Shown one piece after another: positions 55,386-64,000 of a DNA stretch of 64,000 nucleotides. Source of the DNA: Flavobacteriaceae bacterium. GTDB lineage: Bacteria > Bacteroidota > Bacteroidia > Flavobacteriales > Flavobacteriaceae. Location: assembly GCA_017852075.1 (NCBI GenBank), contig JAFMLQ010000003.1:19217-83216 (forward strand). Reading direction: 5' to 3'. The notes beneath the pieces were generated by a model, which was not told where the DNA came from, searched no databases, and saw only the letters and a list, made by a program, of their open reading frames with translations. Position 1 is the stretch's first letter. Each line of letters opens with the position of its first letter. Position numbers and translations under genes: made by a program.

Positions 55386-56243
55386 TTAAAATGAACAAAT
55401 GAGGTATACAGGGTGGTGGTCAGAAGCCCAAAGACCTTCTGGTGTTTTGATCCATAAATGTGCTGCTTTTTTAACCTCAAACCCTTTTTGAAAAATATAA
55501 TCTATTCTTCCCTCTGCATTTTTTTCTGTTTCAAAACCTGAAAAGGTTCCATAAGTAGGATCGCTTTTAGGAAGTTCAAAAAGTACGTCTTGAAATGTTG
55601 CCTGAAAGATTTGAATAGGTAGGGTATCTGGTGTTAAATTAAAATCTCCAGTGATCAAAATGGGTAAATTTTGGGGGTTATACTTATGAATTTGATTCAA
55701 AATAAGCCTTGCTGCTTGAGTCCGAGCTACTTTTCCCACATGATCAAAATGGGTATTGAACACCCAAAATTGTTTTTTGGACTTGTGATGTTCAAAACGA
55801 GCGTAGGTACAAATTCGTTCCAGTGCCGCGTCCCATCCTACAGAAATTTGTTCTGGAGTTTCTGAAAGCCAAAAAGTACCCGACTCTAAAATACTAAGTT
55901 TAGTCTTGTGGTAAAAAATAGGACTGTACTCTCCTTTAGACTTTCCATCTTCACGCCCTACTCCTACATAAGCATAGTCCTCTAGAGCTTTAGTAAGATC
56001 CAACAATTGATTATGTAAAACTTCTTGCATTCCAATAATATCTGGAGTTTGTTTTAAAAAATAATCGGTTAAAGTTCCTTTTCTAAATTGCCATTGGTTT
56101 TTTCCATCTTTCGGATTGTCATAGCGGATGTTGTAAGACATTGCTTGCAGCGTTACCTTTTGCTGAGCGTAGCTCATTGAAAAACCAAAAAGTATTATAA
56201 CAAAAACTTTAAAACGAAACGAAGGGGAGAACTCAAAATTCAT
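55386..56243 (-). CDS. Secreted endonuclease/exonuclease/phosphatase family protein
   Basis: A 285-residue protein with a signal peptide ending GFSMSYAQQ. Catalytic elements of the DNase I-like fold are present: MSYNIRYDNP, GMQEVLHNQLLD (metal Glu), TGDFNLTPDT (Asp/Asn), GRIDYIFQKG and ASDHHPVYLI (His). The family includes nucleases, sphingomyelinases and inositol phosphatases, so the substrate is open. In this setting a phosphodiester or lipid-sugar substrate is possible. It diverges from the CE1-like esterase gene. Confidence 0.88.
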   Translation of the reverse strand: MNFEFSPSFRFKVFVIILFGFSMSYAQQKVTLQAMSYNIRYDNPKDGKNQWQFRKGTLTDYFLKQTPDIIGMQEVLHNQLLDLTKALEDYAYVGVGREDGKSKGEYSPIFYHKTKLSILESGTFWLSETPEQISVGWDAALERICTYARFEHHKSKKQFWVFNTHFDHVGKVARTQAARLILNQIHKYNPQNLPILITGDFNLTPDTLPIQIFQATFQDVLFELPKSDPTYGTFSGFETEKNAEGRIDYIFQKGFEVKKAAHLWIKTPEGLWASDHHPVYLICSF

Positions 56244-56351
56244 AGTGACAATTTAATCTTTTTAAAATTAAGATAATAGAAATGAGTAGTAAGGCTTTAA
56301 GGGCGAAATAGAATCCCTATCTTTTTTGTAAATTTCAAAAAATAAAAAAAT

Positions 56352-57209
56352 ATGAAACCGCTTTATCTCACCCTATTTTATCTTTTGTCCTTCATTCAAA
56401 TCTTTGGTCAATCTGGAAAAGTGATGGACGAACTGAAACTAACTAGTAAGATCCTAAATGGAGAACGTAAATTTGCGGTGTACCTCCCTCCAGATTATGA
56501 AACTTCTACCCGGAGCTATCCTGTCCTGTACTTGTTGCATGGTTATACCGATAATCAAACTGGTTGGGTTCAATTTGGAGAGGTTCAATATATTGCAGAC
56601 AAAGCCATCAATGAAGGTAAAGCGACTCCCATGATTATCATTATGCCCGATGCAGACACGGGGCTTCCGGGATATACAAATGCCATTTCTGGCGATTGGC
56701 ACTATGAAGACTTTTTCTTTGAAGAGCTAATGCCTCATGTAGAAGAACGTTTTCGAATCAAAAAAAAGAAGCAGTTTCGTGCGGTGGCTGGACTTTCCAT
56801 GGGCGGGGGAGGTAGTTTCCTATATGCCTTGCATCGGCCAGATCTCTTTTCTTCTGCAGCTCCATTGAGTGCATGGATGGGGCCAAAATCACTTGAGGAA
56901 ATGAACGATTTTGCAAAAAGAGAAAACATGAAGTTTGATGAAAAAAACCTTAACGCATTTTTACAACGCAATAACCCTTTGAATCTTGTAGATCAAATGA
57001 GTAAAGAGGAACTCAACTCCGTTCGTTGGTATATTGACTGTGGTGACGATGACTTTTTGTACGAAGCCAATAGCTTGATGCACATCAAGTTGCGAAAGAA
57101 AGAAGTGAATCACGAATTTCGTATTCGCGATGGGGGACATACTTGGACCTATTGGCGTTCTGCTTTACCCACCGTTTTGGAATTCATTTCTGAACGGTTT
57201 CATCAATAA
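56352..57209 (+). CDS. Secreted CE1-like alpha/beta-hydrolase esterase
   Basis: A 285-residue protein with signal peptide LYLTLFYLLSFIQIFGQ. The esterase D/feruloyl-esterase-like fold is shown by LLHGYTDNQTGW, nucleophile Ser in AGLSMGGGGSFLYAL, Asp in CGDDDFLYEAN and His in RDGGHTWTYW. Members remove acetyl or feruloyl groups from polysaccharides. It is followed 16 bases later by the sugar isomerase-like gene. Confidence 0.88.
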   Translation: MKPLYLTLFYLLSFIQIFGQSGKVMDELKLTSKILNGERKFAVYLPPDYETSTRSYPVLYLLHGYTDNQTGWVQFGEVQYIADKAINEGKATPMIIIMPDADTGLPGYTNAISGDWHYEDFFFEELMPHVEERFRIKKKKQFRAVAGLSMGGGGSFLYALHRPDLFSSAAPLSAWMGPKSLEEMNDFAKRENMKFDEKNLNAFLQRNNPLNLVDQMSKEELNSVRWYIDCGDDDFLYEANSLMHIKLRKKEVNHEFRIRDGGHTWTYWRSALPTVLEFISERFHQ

Positions 57210-57225
57210 AATTAAACAATCGAAA

Positions 57226-58152
57226 ATGAAGCGTAGAAACTTTATCAATACTACTGCCCTAGCGGGTCTTGGAGTTGCTAGTCTTTCATCCTTTAAAAAG
57301 CCTGAAATAAGTAGTTCACAGATTAAAATTACCCTGACTCCGTGGTCCTTGATTCGTACGGGATATGGTGGTAATGATCCCTTAAATATCGATTTGTTGG
57401 ATTATCCTCGAGTAGCCAAATCACTAGGATTCGATTTTATCGATCACGAAATGTTTCATTTCCCTCCAAATTTAAATGATTCTTACATAGATAAGATGAA
57501 TAAAGCCATGGAAGCTGCTGGTGTCCAAAGTGCCGTTATGCTAACAGGGGGAAAAGGCGACCTTGGAGATCAAGATCTAAAAAAACGAAAAGAAGCGCTA
57601 GCTACCTATCGGTATTGGATTGATGTTGCTGCTTCACTCAACTGTAAAGCTCTGCGAAATGTGTGTGGAGAATACATCACTATTCCACATAAAGAAAAAC
57701 TAAAGTATGCCATAGAAGGAGTTCGTGAATTAGGTCAATATGCTAAGTCAAAAGGCTTGGATTTACTTATTGAAAATCACAATGGGTATTCTTCAGAACC
57801 CGAATGGATGATTGCTCTTATGAAAGGAGTCAATTTAGAGAATGTAGGAGTTTTAGGAGATTTCACCAATTGGACTTTAGAACGCAATCCCGATACGTTT
57901 TATCCAGATCCTTACAAAGGAATTGAGTTGCTTGCTCCTTACATTCGTGCAGTCAGTGCTAAGTCAGAATATTTTGATCGCCATGGTGAGGAAACCACCA
58001 CAGATTACAAAAAAATGTTTTCAATACTTGAAAAAGCACCTCAATTTAAATATGCAGGGGTGGAATTTTTTGGAAACGATATCTCAAGAAATCAGGGGGC
58101 TTTGCAAACCAAAAAGCTAATTGAAAAAGTACTTTTTCATAGTAACGAGTAA
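57226..58152 (+). CDS. Tat-exported sugar isomerase/epimerase-like protein
   Basis: A 308-residue TIM-barrel protein (AP endonuclease 2/xylose isomerase-like family) from the Met of MKRRNFINTTALAGLG. The ORF-track start lies in the esterase gene. The N-terminal RRNFIN is a twin-arginine export motif. Metal-site candidates are the Glu/His pairs in FIDHEMFHF, LLIENHNGYSSEPEW and VEFFGN. Exported members of this family are common beside CAZymes of Bacteroidota, where they may act on keto-sugars. The substrate is unknown. Confidence 0.82.
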   Translation: MKRRNFINTTALAGLGVASLSSFKKPEISSSQIKITLTPWSLIRTGYGGNDPLNIDLLDYPRVAKSLGFDFIDHEMFHFPPNLNDSYIDKMNKAMEAAGVQSAVMLTGGKGDLGDQDLKKRKEALATYRYWIDVAASLNCKALRNVCGEYITIPHKEKLKYAIEGVRELGQYAKSKGLDLLIENHNGYSSEPEWMIALMKGVNLENVGVLGDFTNWTLERNPDTFYPDPYKGIELLAPYIRAVSAKSEYFDRHGEETTTDYKKMFSILEKAPQFKYAGVEFFGNDISRNQGALQTKKLIEKVLFHSNE

Positions 58153-58228
58153 GCTAATACCAAATTTATTGATTTATAAACAAGACATAACGAACGCTTT
58201 TCAAGTGGGGATTGCATAAAAATATAAA

Positions 58229-58891
58229 ATGATCAAAGCAGTAATTTTTGACATGGATGGGGTCATCATCAACAGTGAGCCAATGCATCAAAAGGCCTAT
58301 CGGATGATGTTTGAGAAATTTAATCTCAATGTTTCTGAACAGCTCTACACTTCCTTTACTGGTATGGCAACATTACCTATTTGTGAGAAATTGTGTGAGG
58401 TCTTTGCATTAGATCATTCCCCTCAGGTTTTAGTAGATTCAAAACGATACTTTTTTAAACAGTTGTTTGAAAACGGAGAAGAACTTAAATTGATTGATGG
58501 AGTCTTGGAACTGATCCAACATTACCATCAGTTGAAGATCACATTAATTCTTGCTTCTTCTGCTTCTATGGCAAACATCAATATGACTTTTCAAAAATTT
58601 AATTTAGACCCTTATTTTAAGGCAAAAATAAGTGGTGCTGAACTTAAAGCCTCAAAGCCACACCCTGAGATTTTTGAAAAGGCAGTCACACTTTCAGGCG
58701 TTTCAAAAGAAGCGTGCTTTGTAATCGAAGATGCTACGAATGGAATTATTGCAGCAAAGGCTGCAGGGCTTTTTTGTGTGGCTTTTGACGGAGGGCATTC
58801 CCAGCATCAAAATTACACTCAGGCCGATCGCGTCGTTACCGATTTTAAGTCCCTACAATTAGAAAACTTAAAACAACTCTTTGAAAATTAA
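58229..58891 (+). CDS. HAD family phosphatase (beta-phosphoglucomutase-like)
   Basis: A 220-residue HAD hydrolase. Motif I is FDMDGVIINSEPMH, motif II is ASSASMANI, motif III is SKPHPEIFEKA and motif IV is VIEDATNGIIAAKAAG. A helical cap lies after motif I. The sequence resembles beta-phosphoglucomutase and sugar-phosphate phosphatases. It has no signal peptide, so it acts in the cytoplasm. It lies 17 bases before the second DUF423 gene. Confidence 0.9.
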   Translation: MIKAVIFDMDGVIINSEPMHQKAYRMMFEKFNLNVSEQLYTSFTGMATLPICEKLCEVFALDHSPQVLVDSKRYFFKQLFENGEELKLIDGVLELIQHYHQLKITLILASSASMANINMTFQKFNLDPYFKAKISGAELKASKPHPEIFEKAVTLSGVSKEACFVIEDATNGIIAAKAAGLFCVAFDGGHSQHQNYTQADRVVTDFKSLQLENLKQLFEN

Positions 58892-58908
58892 AAAACTAAC
58901 ATATACTT

Positions 58909-59289
58909 ATGTCGCATAACACTGAAATCTTTGGAGCTTTCTTTGCCCTGTTGTCTGTCATTTTGGGTGCGTTTGGAGCGCACTTATTGAAAAAAAAGAT
59001 TCCAGAACCTGCCTTACAATCCTTTGAGGTTGGGGTGCGATATATGATGTATCACGGTCTTGCGTTGCTGGTCCTTCCTCTTTTATCCTTATCTGAAACT
59101 GAATGGATCGAGCGGTTTTTTATCGTAGGCACTGTATTGTTTTCCCTTAGCATTTTTCTTTTGTCACTTCAAACGATGTTAAAACGCAATCTTAAGATAC
59201 TTGGACCTGTGACTCCCTTAGGGGGAGGTTTTTTAATTATAGGATGGGGACTCCTATTGTTTAAGTTTCTCAGTTTCTATTTCAATTGA
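58909..59289 (+). CDS. DUF423 membrane protein (copy 2)
   Basis: A 126-residue paralogue of the protein at 10441, with the same four helices and signatures: LGAFGAHLLKKKIPEPALQSFEVGVRYMMYHGLALL and KILGPVTPLGGGFLIIGW. The two are clearly homologous but well diverged. Unlike copy 1 it follows the HAD phosphatase gene. The function is unknown. Confidence 0.88.
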   Translation: MSHNTEIFGAFFALLSVILGAFGAHLLKKKIPEPALQSFEVGVRYMMYHGLALLVLPLLSLSETEWIERFFIVGTVLFSLSIFLLSLQTMLKRNLKILGPVTPLGGGFLIIGWGLLLFKFLSFYFN

Positions 59290-59313
59290 AGCCCTCTCCA
59301 AAATCAATTCCCC

Positions 59314-61197
59314 TTATTGGGTAACGAAAGGAAGTTTGATGTGTGAAGGATAACGCTTGGAATGATGAATTATATTGTGAGCCACCACACTTTCTGACTC
59401 GTCATAGTTGTTCCCTCCTGTATTCAAATTTCTTGAAAATCTGGGAAAGTTACTACTGGATACTTCAATTCTGATACGGTGTCCTTTTTTAAAATAATTG
59501 CTCGTCGCCATAGGGGTGAGCGCTACTTTATATACCTGATCCTTTCTCATGAACACTTCTTTGTCGTAGCCTTCTCGATAACGCACTCTTTGAATGGTTT
59601 CATCTAAATTGTATGCGGTTCCATCAGGAAGCACATCAATGATTTTGATGGTTAAATCGGTATCTTTTACATCAGACGACAAATAGAGTACACTTTCAAT
59701 AAATCCACTCATTTCAACACCTTCTTCTAAAGGATCTGAGGTGTAAACCAAAATATCTTCACGTTCCTCCATTTCACGTTGGTCAAATGCTCCTCCTTGT
59801 ACAGCATTTCCTGTACAACACACCCCTCCACCGTAGGAGGTTACGGGATTCATAGGGTCGTAATAAAAGGAATCTGAGCGTTTCCCACTTTGATCTGGAG
59901 TAGCGGTCAATTTACCGTCACCAAATCGGGTATTGGCATTGCCCTCACTGTTTAAATAAAAGGTAGTGAGTTTTGCGTTTTTCGGAGGCCATGTTTCCGA
60001 AGCTTGCCAAATATTTTTACCCATAGTGAAATATTGTACTCGGGGTGTCTTTGATTTAAAATCATTCGATTCCCCTTTTAAATGCAAATCAAACCAAGAG
60101 TAAATTTGTTCGTCATAATTCAGTCGGGCATCTCCTATGGAGCGCTCCCCTACAATGGTATTTTCTGTAGCACGAGTATAGCCACAATGTAATGTGGGTG
60201 CAATCACCAAATATTGATTGTCTTTTGTAAAGGCATCTGCTCCGTTTTCTCTTACGTAATTGAACAACGCCAAATTGGGCGATACGGAGACATCATACCA
60301 AGACACAAACCAAAAACTGGGTATACCAAAATCCATAGTATCGTGATACAATCCCCCTTCAAACCACTCTGGATCGTTGGGCTTGCGCACAATCATTTTG
60401 TCAAAAATTTCTTTTTTACCATTCACATTTTTTAAAACATCTTTTAGTGGGAGGTAGTTGAAAGCTTCTTTCCAATTTACAGGTGGATTTTCTGGCGCAA
60501 GGTCATAAAATCTTGAGATTCGAATTAGGTCTTCTTGGGAGGCACCTGCGGGTATCCTCGGTTTGAATTTATCCTGTTCTACACCGTACAGCCACGCATG
60601 GAAAAGCAACTGTTCTGCTCCACCACGGTACCAATTACCTTGCTCAAAATACGAGCCTACCACCCCAACGCCTGCTCCGTAACCTTGGGGAACCATTGCG
60701 GCATGGGAAGGATGATCCAAGGCTGCAACCGCCATTTGCCATTCTGCGGTGGAGGAACACCCCAAAGTCCCAATTTTTCCATTGGACCAGATTTGTTTTG
60801 CCATCCAACTGAACGCATCATAACCATCAGTTAGAGGAACACCTAAAATATCCCATTCTCCTTCAGAAAAAAACCGACCTCGTTCGTTTTGAACCACATA
60901 GGCATAACCCTTTTTGATGGCTTCATAAGCCCGTTCCATAGTGCGTGTCCGCTCTTTCCCATCACCCCAAGAATTAAAGTTGTAAGGGGTTCTCGAAAAA
61001 ATAATGGGAACTTTTTTATCTGTTTTTGGACGATAGATGTCAGTGGCTAAACGAACCCCGTCGCGCATGGGCATCATTACCTTTTCTTCAACGATCGCAA
61101 TTTCAAGAATTTTTTCTCGAATATTATTTTGTGCATTAAGCGTAAAAGAACTTATTCCAGCAAGTAAAAACAATAATAGAAGGGAAAGACGTTTCAT
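59314..61197 (-). CDS. Secreted CocE/NonD (S15-like) hydrolase
   Basis: A 627-residue protein with a signal peptide ([18 protein letters not shown]). The alpha/beta-hydrolase domain has [16 protein letters not shown] at the start and the nucleophile Ser in [16 protein letters not shown]. The C-terminal jelly-roll domain (about 440-627) is typical of X-Pro dipeptidyl-peptidase/cocaine-esterase relatives. It probably cleaves peptides or esters outside the inner membrane. It is convergent with DUF423 and divergent from the YHYH gene. Confidence 0.9.
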   Translation of the reverse strand: MKRLSLLLLFLLAGISSFTLNAQNNIREKILEIAIVEEKVMMPMRDGVRLATDIYRPKTDKKVPIIFSRTPYNFNSWGDGKERTRTMERAYEAIKKGYAYVVQNERGRFFSEGEWDILGVPLTDGYDAFSWMAKQIWSNGKIGTLGCSSTAEWQMAVAALDHPSHAAMVPQGYGAGVGVVGSYFEQGNWYRGGAEQLLFHAWLYGVEQDKFKPRIPAGASQEDLIRISRFYDLAPENPPVNWKEAFNYLPLKDVLKNVNGKKEIFDKMIVRKPNDPEWFEGGLYHDTMDFGIPSFWFVSWYDVSVSPNLALFNYVRENGADAFTKDNQYLVIAPTLHCGYTRATENTIVGERSIGDARLNYDEQIYSWFDLHLKGESNDFKSKTPRVQYFTMGKNIWQASETWPPKNAKLTTFYLNSEGNANTRFGDGKLTATPDQSGKRSDSFYYDPMNPVTSYGGGVCCTGNAVQGGAFDQREMEEREDILVYTSDPLEEGVEMSGFIESVLYLSSDVKDTDLTIKIIDVLPDGTAYNLDETIQRVRYREGYDKEVFMRKDQVYKVALTPMATSNYFKKGHRIRIEVSSSNFPRFSRNLNTGGNNYDESESVVAHNIIHHSKRYPSHIKLPFVTQ

Positions 61198-61303
61198 ATA
61201 ATAGTTTATTTAGAGTATTAAATTAAAAAGAATTAATAACAAATAATGAGTTTTCTTAAAGATTTAATATAAAAAAACCTTTCGTAAAAGGAACACCTAA
61301 TAA

Positions 61304-61328
61304 TTGTTCAAAATTAAAATCTGAACAA
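61304..61328. repeat. Inverted repeat TTGTTCA-N11-TGAACAA
   Basis: Perfect 7-bp arms with an 11-base spacer lie in the 255-base gap between the divergent CocE-like and YHYH genes, about 107 and 125 bases from the two starts. The centre-to-centre distance is 18 bases, nearly two helical turns, as for dimeric regulators. No clear promoter box was found in the rest of this AT-rich gap. Confidence 0.4.
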
Positions 61329-61452
61329 AATGATTTCAGAGAGCTGTTGAAATGAGATGTTTAATGACCAATTTTACAAACCCCATAAGTTAATTATTTA
61401 TTTGCTATATAATGATCTTCAAATAGCTTAAATTTAGCAATATTTAAAATTA

Positions 61453-63603
61453 ATGATGAATAGCTCTTTTAAACGAACATTGAATAGCATATTAATTATG
61501 CTTATGTTTTCCTCTTTTTTTATAGGATTTTCTCACACTGGTGACCATACGACCCAAGGTAAGCTATGGATTCTTAACAACCCAACTAAATCCGTAAAAG
61601 CAGATTTTATTTCTTTAAATAATCATCAAGTTTATTTAAAAGATGTAACTAGCCATACAATAGTCAATTATCCATTGACTGACTTTTCAATGGTGGATCA
61701 GTATCTGATTTTAAAGCAAGATGAATTTTCGAAAAAAATAAATCGGCAGCATCCAAATCAAACCCACCTAACGGCACCTATACAAACCAAAAAAATAAGT
61801 AAGAATAAAGCTGAATTTGGTCTATTGATATTGGTCTTATTAATTGTTTCAATCATTTTTTATTTTGGTTTTTCCAAAACAAAAAAGCCTGCATTAGCAG
61901 TATTTTATTTCTCACTTTTTGTGTTGGTGTTGGTGGCATGTGCACCAGAAGAGGAGGAAGATATACCCGATACAATTCAAACGTCAGATCCAGTAAAAGA
62001 GGATACTACTGACTCCAGCTCTGACAATACATCTACAGACACTACTTCAGATAGCGATACCTCTTCAACTGATACAGATTCTAATAATGATTCGAGTGAT
62101 TCAAATTCTACAAGCGATTTAATCAGTACAATAGTTAGTCACTTTAGTGATTTTTCTGGTGTAACCATTACTAGTGATGACGACCATTTTTATATTCATT
62201 CCTACAGCTGGCCAGAACATGGTATGGGAGTAGGTATTACCTCCTGGCAAGAACAAGTCCCAATACCACAAAATTATACTGGTAACAATAGCTGGGTTAT
62301 TCCTATCAATCCTAAAATGGCAGACGAACCTTTAAGTACAAGCGACCATCTCCTTAAAGGGGCTCTGGCAGTTGCGGTAAACGGAGTGCCAATATTTAAT
62401 GTGTTCAACAACCGAGGTGAAAACGCCTATCTTATTGGTGAATTGGATAATTGGGGAGGTCACTTTGGGCGTGGAGACGACTACCACTACCACCTTATTC
62501 CAACCCATCTGGAAGAAACTGTAGGAACCGACCAACCTTTAGCCTATGCACTTGACGGTTATCCTGTTTATGGGTATACAGACGAAACTCTAGATGACGC
62601 CTTTGGTCGTTATGACAGTGATGGAAATTACCGATACCATGCAAAAACGACTGAACCTTATTACATGCCTTATGTAATGGGAGAAATTGTTATTGATCCA
62701 AACTCTACAGCTCCCGAAGATCAGATTTATCCGCAGCCAGTTCAAAATCCTGTTCGCCCTTCAAATGGCTTTAAACCTGTAAATAATGCAACCGTTACAG
62801 CTTTTACTCAAACAGGGACTAATGCATTTTCTTTTGAATATACCGTTGGTGAAGTAAAGTACTATGTGAATTACAATTGGGACGAAAATTGTAAATTCAC
62901 TTACACCTATGTTGATGAAAATGGAGGGACAACTAATATACCTACCTATGGAGCAATTTCAGATACTTCTGTAAATGTTGAGGTGTACAACAACGTCTCC
63001 TTTTGTCAAGATGTGAATCTAGGTGAGGCGAGCGATGAGGAGGTATCCTCTTCAGATTCCAATACTAGCCCAGATGACACAGAAGAAATCGGATTTTCTG
63101 CAACTTCAACGATTTCTGATTTTACCTTGTCCAGCATTGCAATCGATTCTGAAGGCAACCTTTTGGATAACTATAAATGTGAGGACAAAGTGAATGGAAT
63201 TGAAAAATCAATACCTATTGCTTGGTCAAACGTACCCGATGGAACAACTAGTCTGGCCATTTCAATTCACGGTTTTCCTAATCAAAATGAAACCAATTCT
63301 TATTTAACTTTATGGAATATCGACCCTACCAATGTTACTGAAATTGAATACGGGGGTGCTAACGATGGTGCATGGTATATGGGACCAAACAAAGACGGGG
63401 CGTCTATCTCCTACAGTTCCCCTTGTAGTCCTAACGGAGCAACCCAAACCTACTATATGACCCTTTACGCTTTAAGTAAAACTCCACCTAGTTTACCTGA
63501 AGAAAATTCACTTACTGTAGACTATGGAGTTCTGGTAGATTCACTATCCGAAGTGACTATAATTGATCAAGTTGTTTTGGAATATGTATCTTCTTCAAAT
63601 TAG
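61453..63603 (+). CDS. Multidomain surface protein: SHD1-like, lipobox, YHYH and PEBP-like domains
   Basis: A 716-residue protein of unusual build. A signal-type helix (13-27) is followed by a segment like the SLA1-homology domain (W..A.F..L..V.L..PL..FS..D..YL, about 37-88). A membrane helix follows (122-140), then a second basic-hydrophobic segment ending in lipobox LVAC at Cys163. A Ser/Thr/Asp linker runs from about 165 to 225. The YHYH domain (230-460) holds DDYHYHLIP and LDGYPVYGYTD. After a second linker, residues 540-716 form a PEBP/YbhB-like domain (IPIAWSNVPDG, SPCSPNGATQTYYMTLYAL). It looks like a fused envelope protein and a YHYH lipoprotein. The function is unknown. Confidence 0.8.
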   Translation: MMNSSFKRTLNSILIMLMFSSFFIGFSHTGDHTTQGKLWILNNPTKSVKADFISLNNHQVYLKDVTSHTIVNYPLTDFSMVDQYLILKQDEFSKKINRQHPNQTHLTAPIQTKKISKNKAEFGLLILVLLIVSIIFYFGFSKTKKPALAVFYFSLFVLVLVACAPEEEEDIPDTIQTSDPVKEDTTDSSSDNTSTDTTSDSDTSSTDTDSNNDSSDSNSTSDLISTIVSHFSDFSGVTITSDDDHFYIHSYSWPEHGMGVGITSWQEQVPIPQNYTGNNSWVIPINPKMADEPLSTSDHLLKGALAVAVNGVPIFNVFNNRGENAYLIGELDNWGGHFGRGDDYHYHLIPTHLEETVGTDQPLAYALDGYPVYGYTDETLDDAFGRYDSDGNYRYHAKTTEPYYMPYVMGEIVIDPNSTAPEDQIYPQPVQNPVRPSNGFKPVNNATVTAFTQTGTNAFSFEYTVGEVKYYVNYNWDENCKFTYTYVDENGGTTNIPTYGAISDTSVNVEVYNNVSFCQDVNLGEASDEEVSSSDSNTSPDDTEEIGFSATSTISDFTLSSIAIDSEGNLLDNYKCEDKVNGIEKSIPIAWSNVPDGTTSLAISIHGFPNQNETNSYLTLWNIDPTNVTEIEYGGANDGAWYMGPNKDGASISYSSPCSPNGATQTYYMTLYALSKTPPSLPEENSLTVDYGVLVDSLSEVTIIDQVVLEYVSSSN

Positions 63604-63605
63604 GT

Positions 63606-63632
63606 AAAAAAAAACCCTCCACATGGGAGGGT
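63606..63632 (-). terminator. Rho-independent terminator of the NTF2-like gene
   Basis: The perfect 7-bp stem ACCCTCC/GGAGGGT with a 5-base loop is followed on the minus strand by nine T residues, right after the partial gene ends. On the plus strand the T tail is weak, so it would only poorly end the YHYH transcript. Confidence 0.82.
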
Positions 63633-63638
63633 AAATTC

Positions 63639-64000
63639 TTATTTTAATAAGCGATCATTATAATATAATGTCTCTAAAATAATCATTCCTTCTTCATTAA
63701 AGTCATGCTGTGAATGGAATTTTAAAACAATATTTTTTCCGGTCTTCAAGTTTTTTACAGTCATATTATACCATGCTAAAACAACCCCACCATTGCCTTC
63801 ATAATCTATATAGTCGGGATACCCAACTTCATCTATTGAAACAAATTCAAATTTACTAAATACTTCACCCACATATTCTTGATGATCCTTTAGACTCTTG
63901 GTGTTTTGATCGATTGAATTGGAATCATTTATTCTAGCATTAGGTGAAAAATCTTTCCAAACTTTATCAAGATTACCTTGTGCAAGGTTATACCAAATTT
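63639..64000 (-). CDS. NTF2/SnoaL-like protein (partial, 5' end outside window)
   Basis: The ORF track shows only the last 77 residues, starting from an internal GTG. Reading the same frame to the window edge gives about 120 residues without a stop: ...WYNLAQGNLDKVWKDFSPNARIND then SLKDHQEYVGEVFSKFEFVSID and LAWYNMTVKNLKTGKN. The order of short helices followed by strands, and the ending FHSQHDFNEEGMIILETLYY, resembles the cone-shaped NTF2-like fold. The true start is beyond 64000. The ligand or enzyme activity is unknown. Confidence 0.6.
   Translation of the reverse strand, partial: IWYNLAQGNLDKVWKDFSPNARINDSNSIDQNTKSLKDHQEYVGEVFSKFEFVSIDEVGYPDYIDYEGNGGVVLAWYNMTVKNLKTGKNIVLKFHSQHDFNEEGMIILETLYYNDRLLK

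Noticed and set aside
61278-61291. Hairpin CCTTT-CGTA-AAAGG with T run on the minus strand
   Set aside because: The stem is only 5 bp and no minus-strand gene ends before it. It is upstream of the CocE-like gene, so a terminator role makes little sense. Attenuation is possible but unsupported.
1-64000. CRISPR array, prophage, insertion sequence or rRNA operon
   Set aside because: No spaced direct repeats, transposase, integrase, phage structural genes or rRNA sequence were seen anywhere in the window.

Overview
The window reads as AT-rich chromosomal DNA of a member of the Bacteroidota, most likely a marine Flavobacteriaceae. The evidence is a type IX secretion sorting domain, several Bacteroidota-restricted domain families (DUF4271, DUF4296, DUF3098, DUF2911), lineage-typical gene pairs (DUF4271-hemD, asnS-rpoN, exbB-X-exbD-exbD), and repeated -7 boxes of the form TAnnTTTG, the Bacteroidota housekeeping sigma promoter. 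No phage, insertion sequence, CRISPR array or rRNA gene was found. One tRNA gene (Ser, GGA) is present. Genes are tightly packed and no gap exceeds about 260 bases.

Positions 1-44 kb are mostly core metabolism. A minus-strand operon phoB-like / phoR-like / trmB / alkyltransferase-like protein opens the window, divergent from a tiny T9SS-sorted protein and a LuxE-like acyl-protein synthetase. Then come tyrS, an NAD-dependent epimerase, a GT2-pyrC-DUF4296 operon, DUF4271-hemD, an Lrp regulator, a zinc metallopeptidase and leuS. A plus-strand run follows: ftsX-DUF3098-uppP-truB-nadA-nadB-nadC (cell division, wall lipid carrier recycling, tRNA modification, NAD synthesis), then pyrH-frr, an MMPL exporter, asnS and rpoN. 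On the minus strand lie an outer-membrane protein, an ExbB/ExbD energiser operon with a strong terminator, tRNA-Ser, tatD, and sucB/sucA of the 2-oxoglutarate dehydrogenase. A umuC-umuD-lipoprotein mutagenesis operon is followed by a fatty-acid beta-oxidation operon (fadB-fadA-tetR). That operon has a perfect 25-bp palindrome between it and a divergent SCP2 gene. A LpxH-like phosphatase and a GT-B glycosyltransferase form the next pair.

Positions 45-59 kb are an accessory glycan-degradation island. A seven-gene minus-strand operon encodes two GH29 alpha-L-fucosidases, two lipoprotein sulfatases, a NagX/HGSNAT-like membrane protein and two small proteins. A divergent pair encodes an SGNH esterase and a GH33 sialidase. 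Flanking genes encode a DUF2911 protein, a secreted endonuclease/exonuclease/phosphatase-fold protein, a CE1-like esterase, a Tat-exported sugar isomerase-like protein, a HAD phosphatase and a second DUF423 protein. Together these suggest trimming of sulfated, fucosylated, possibly O-acetylated and sialylated, GlcNAc-containing glycoconjugates. No SusC/SusD pair or sulfatase-maturing enzyme is in view.

The last part holds a CocE/NonD-type secreted hydrolase and an unusual 716-residue surface protein. That protein combines an SHD1-like domain, a membrane segment, an internal lipobox, a Ser/Asp-rich linker, a YHYH domain and a PEBP-like domain. The window ends in a truncated NTF2-like gene. Several start codons were moved inward because the ORF-track start lies inside a -7 promoter box or upstream of the conserved N-terminus.
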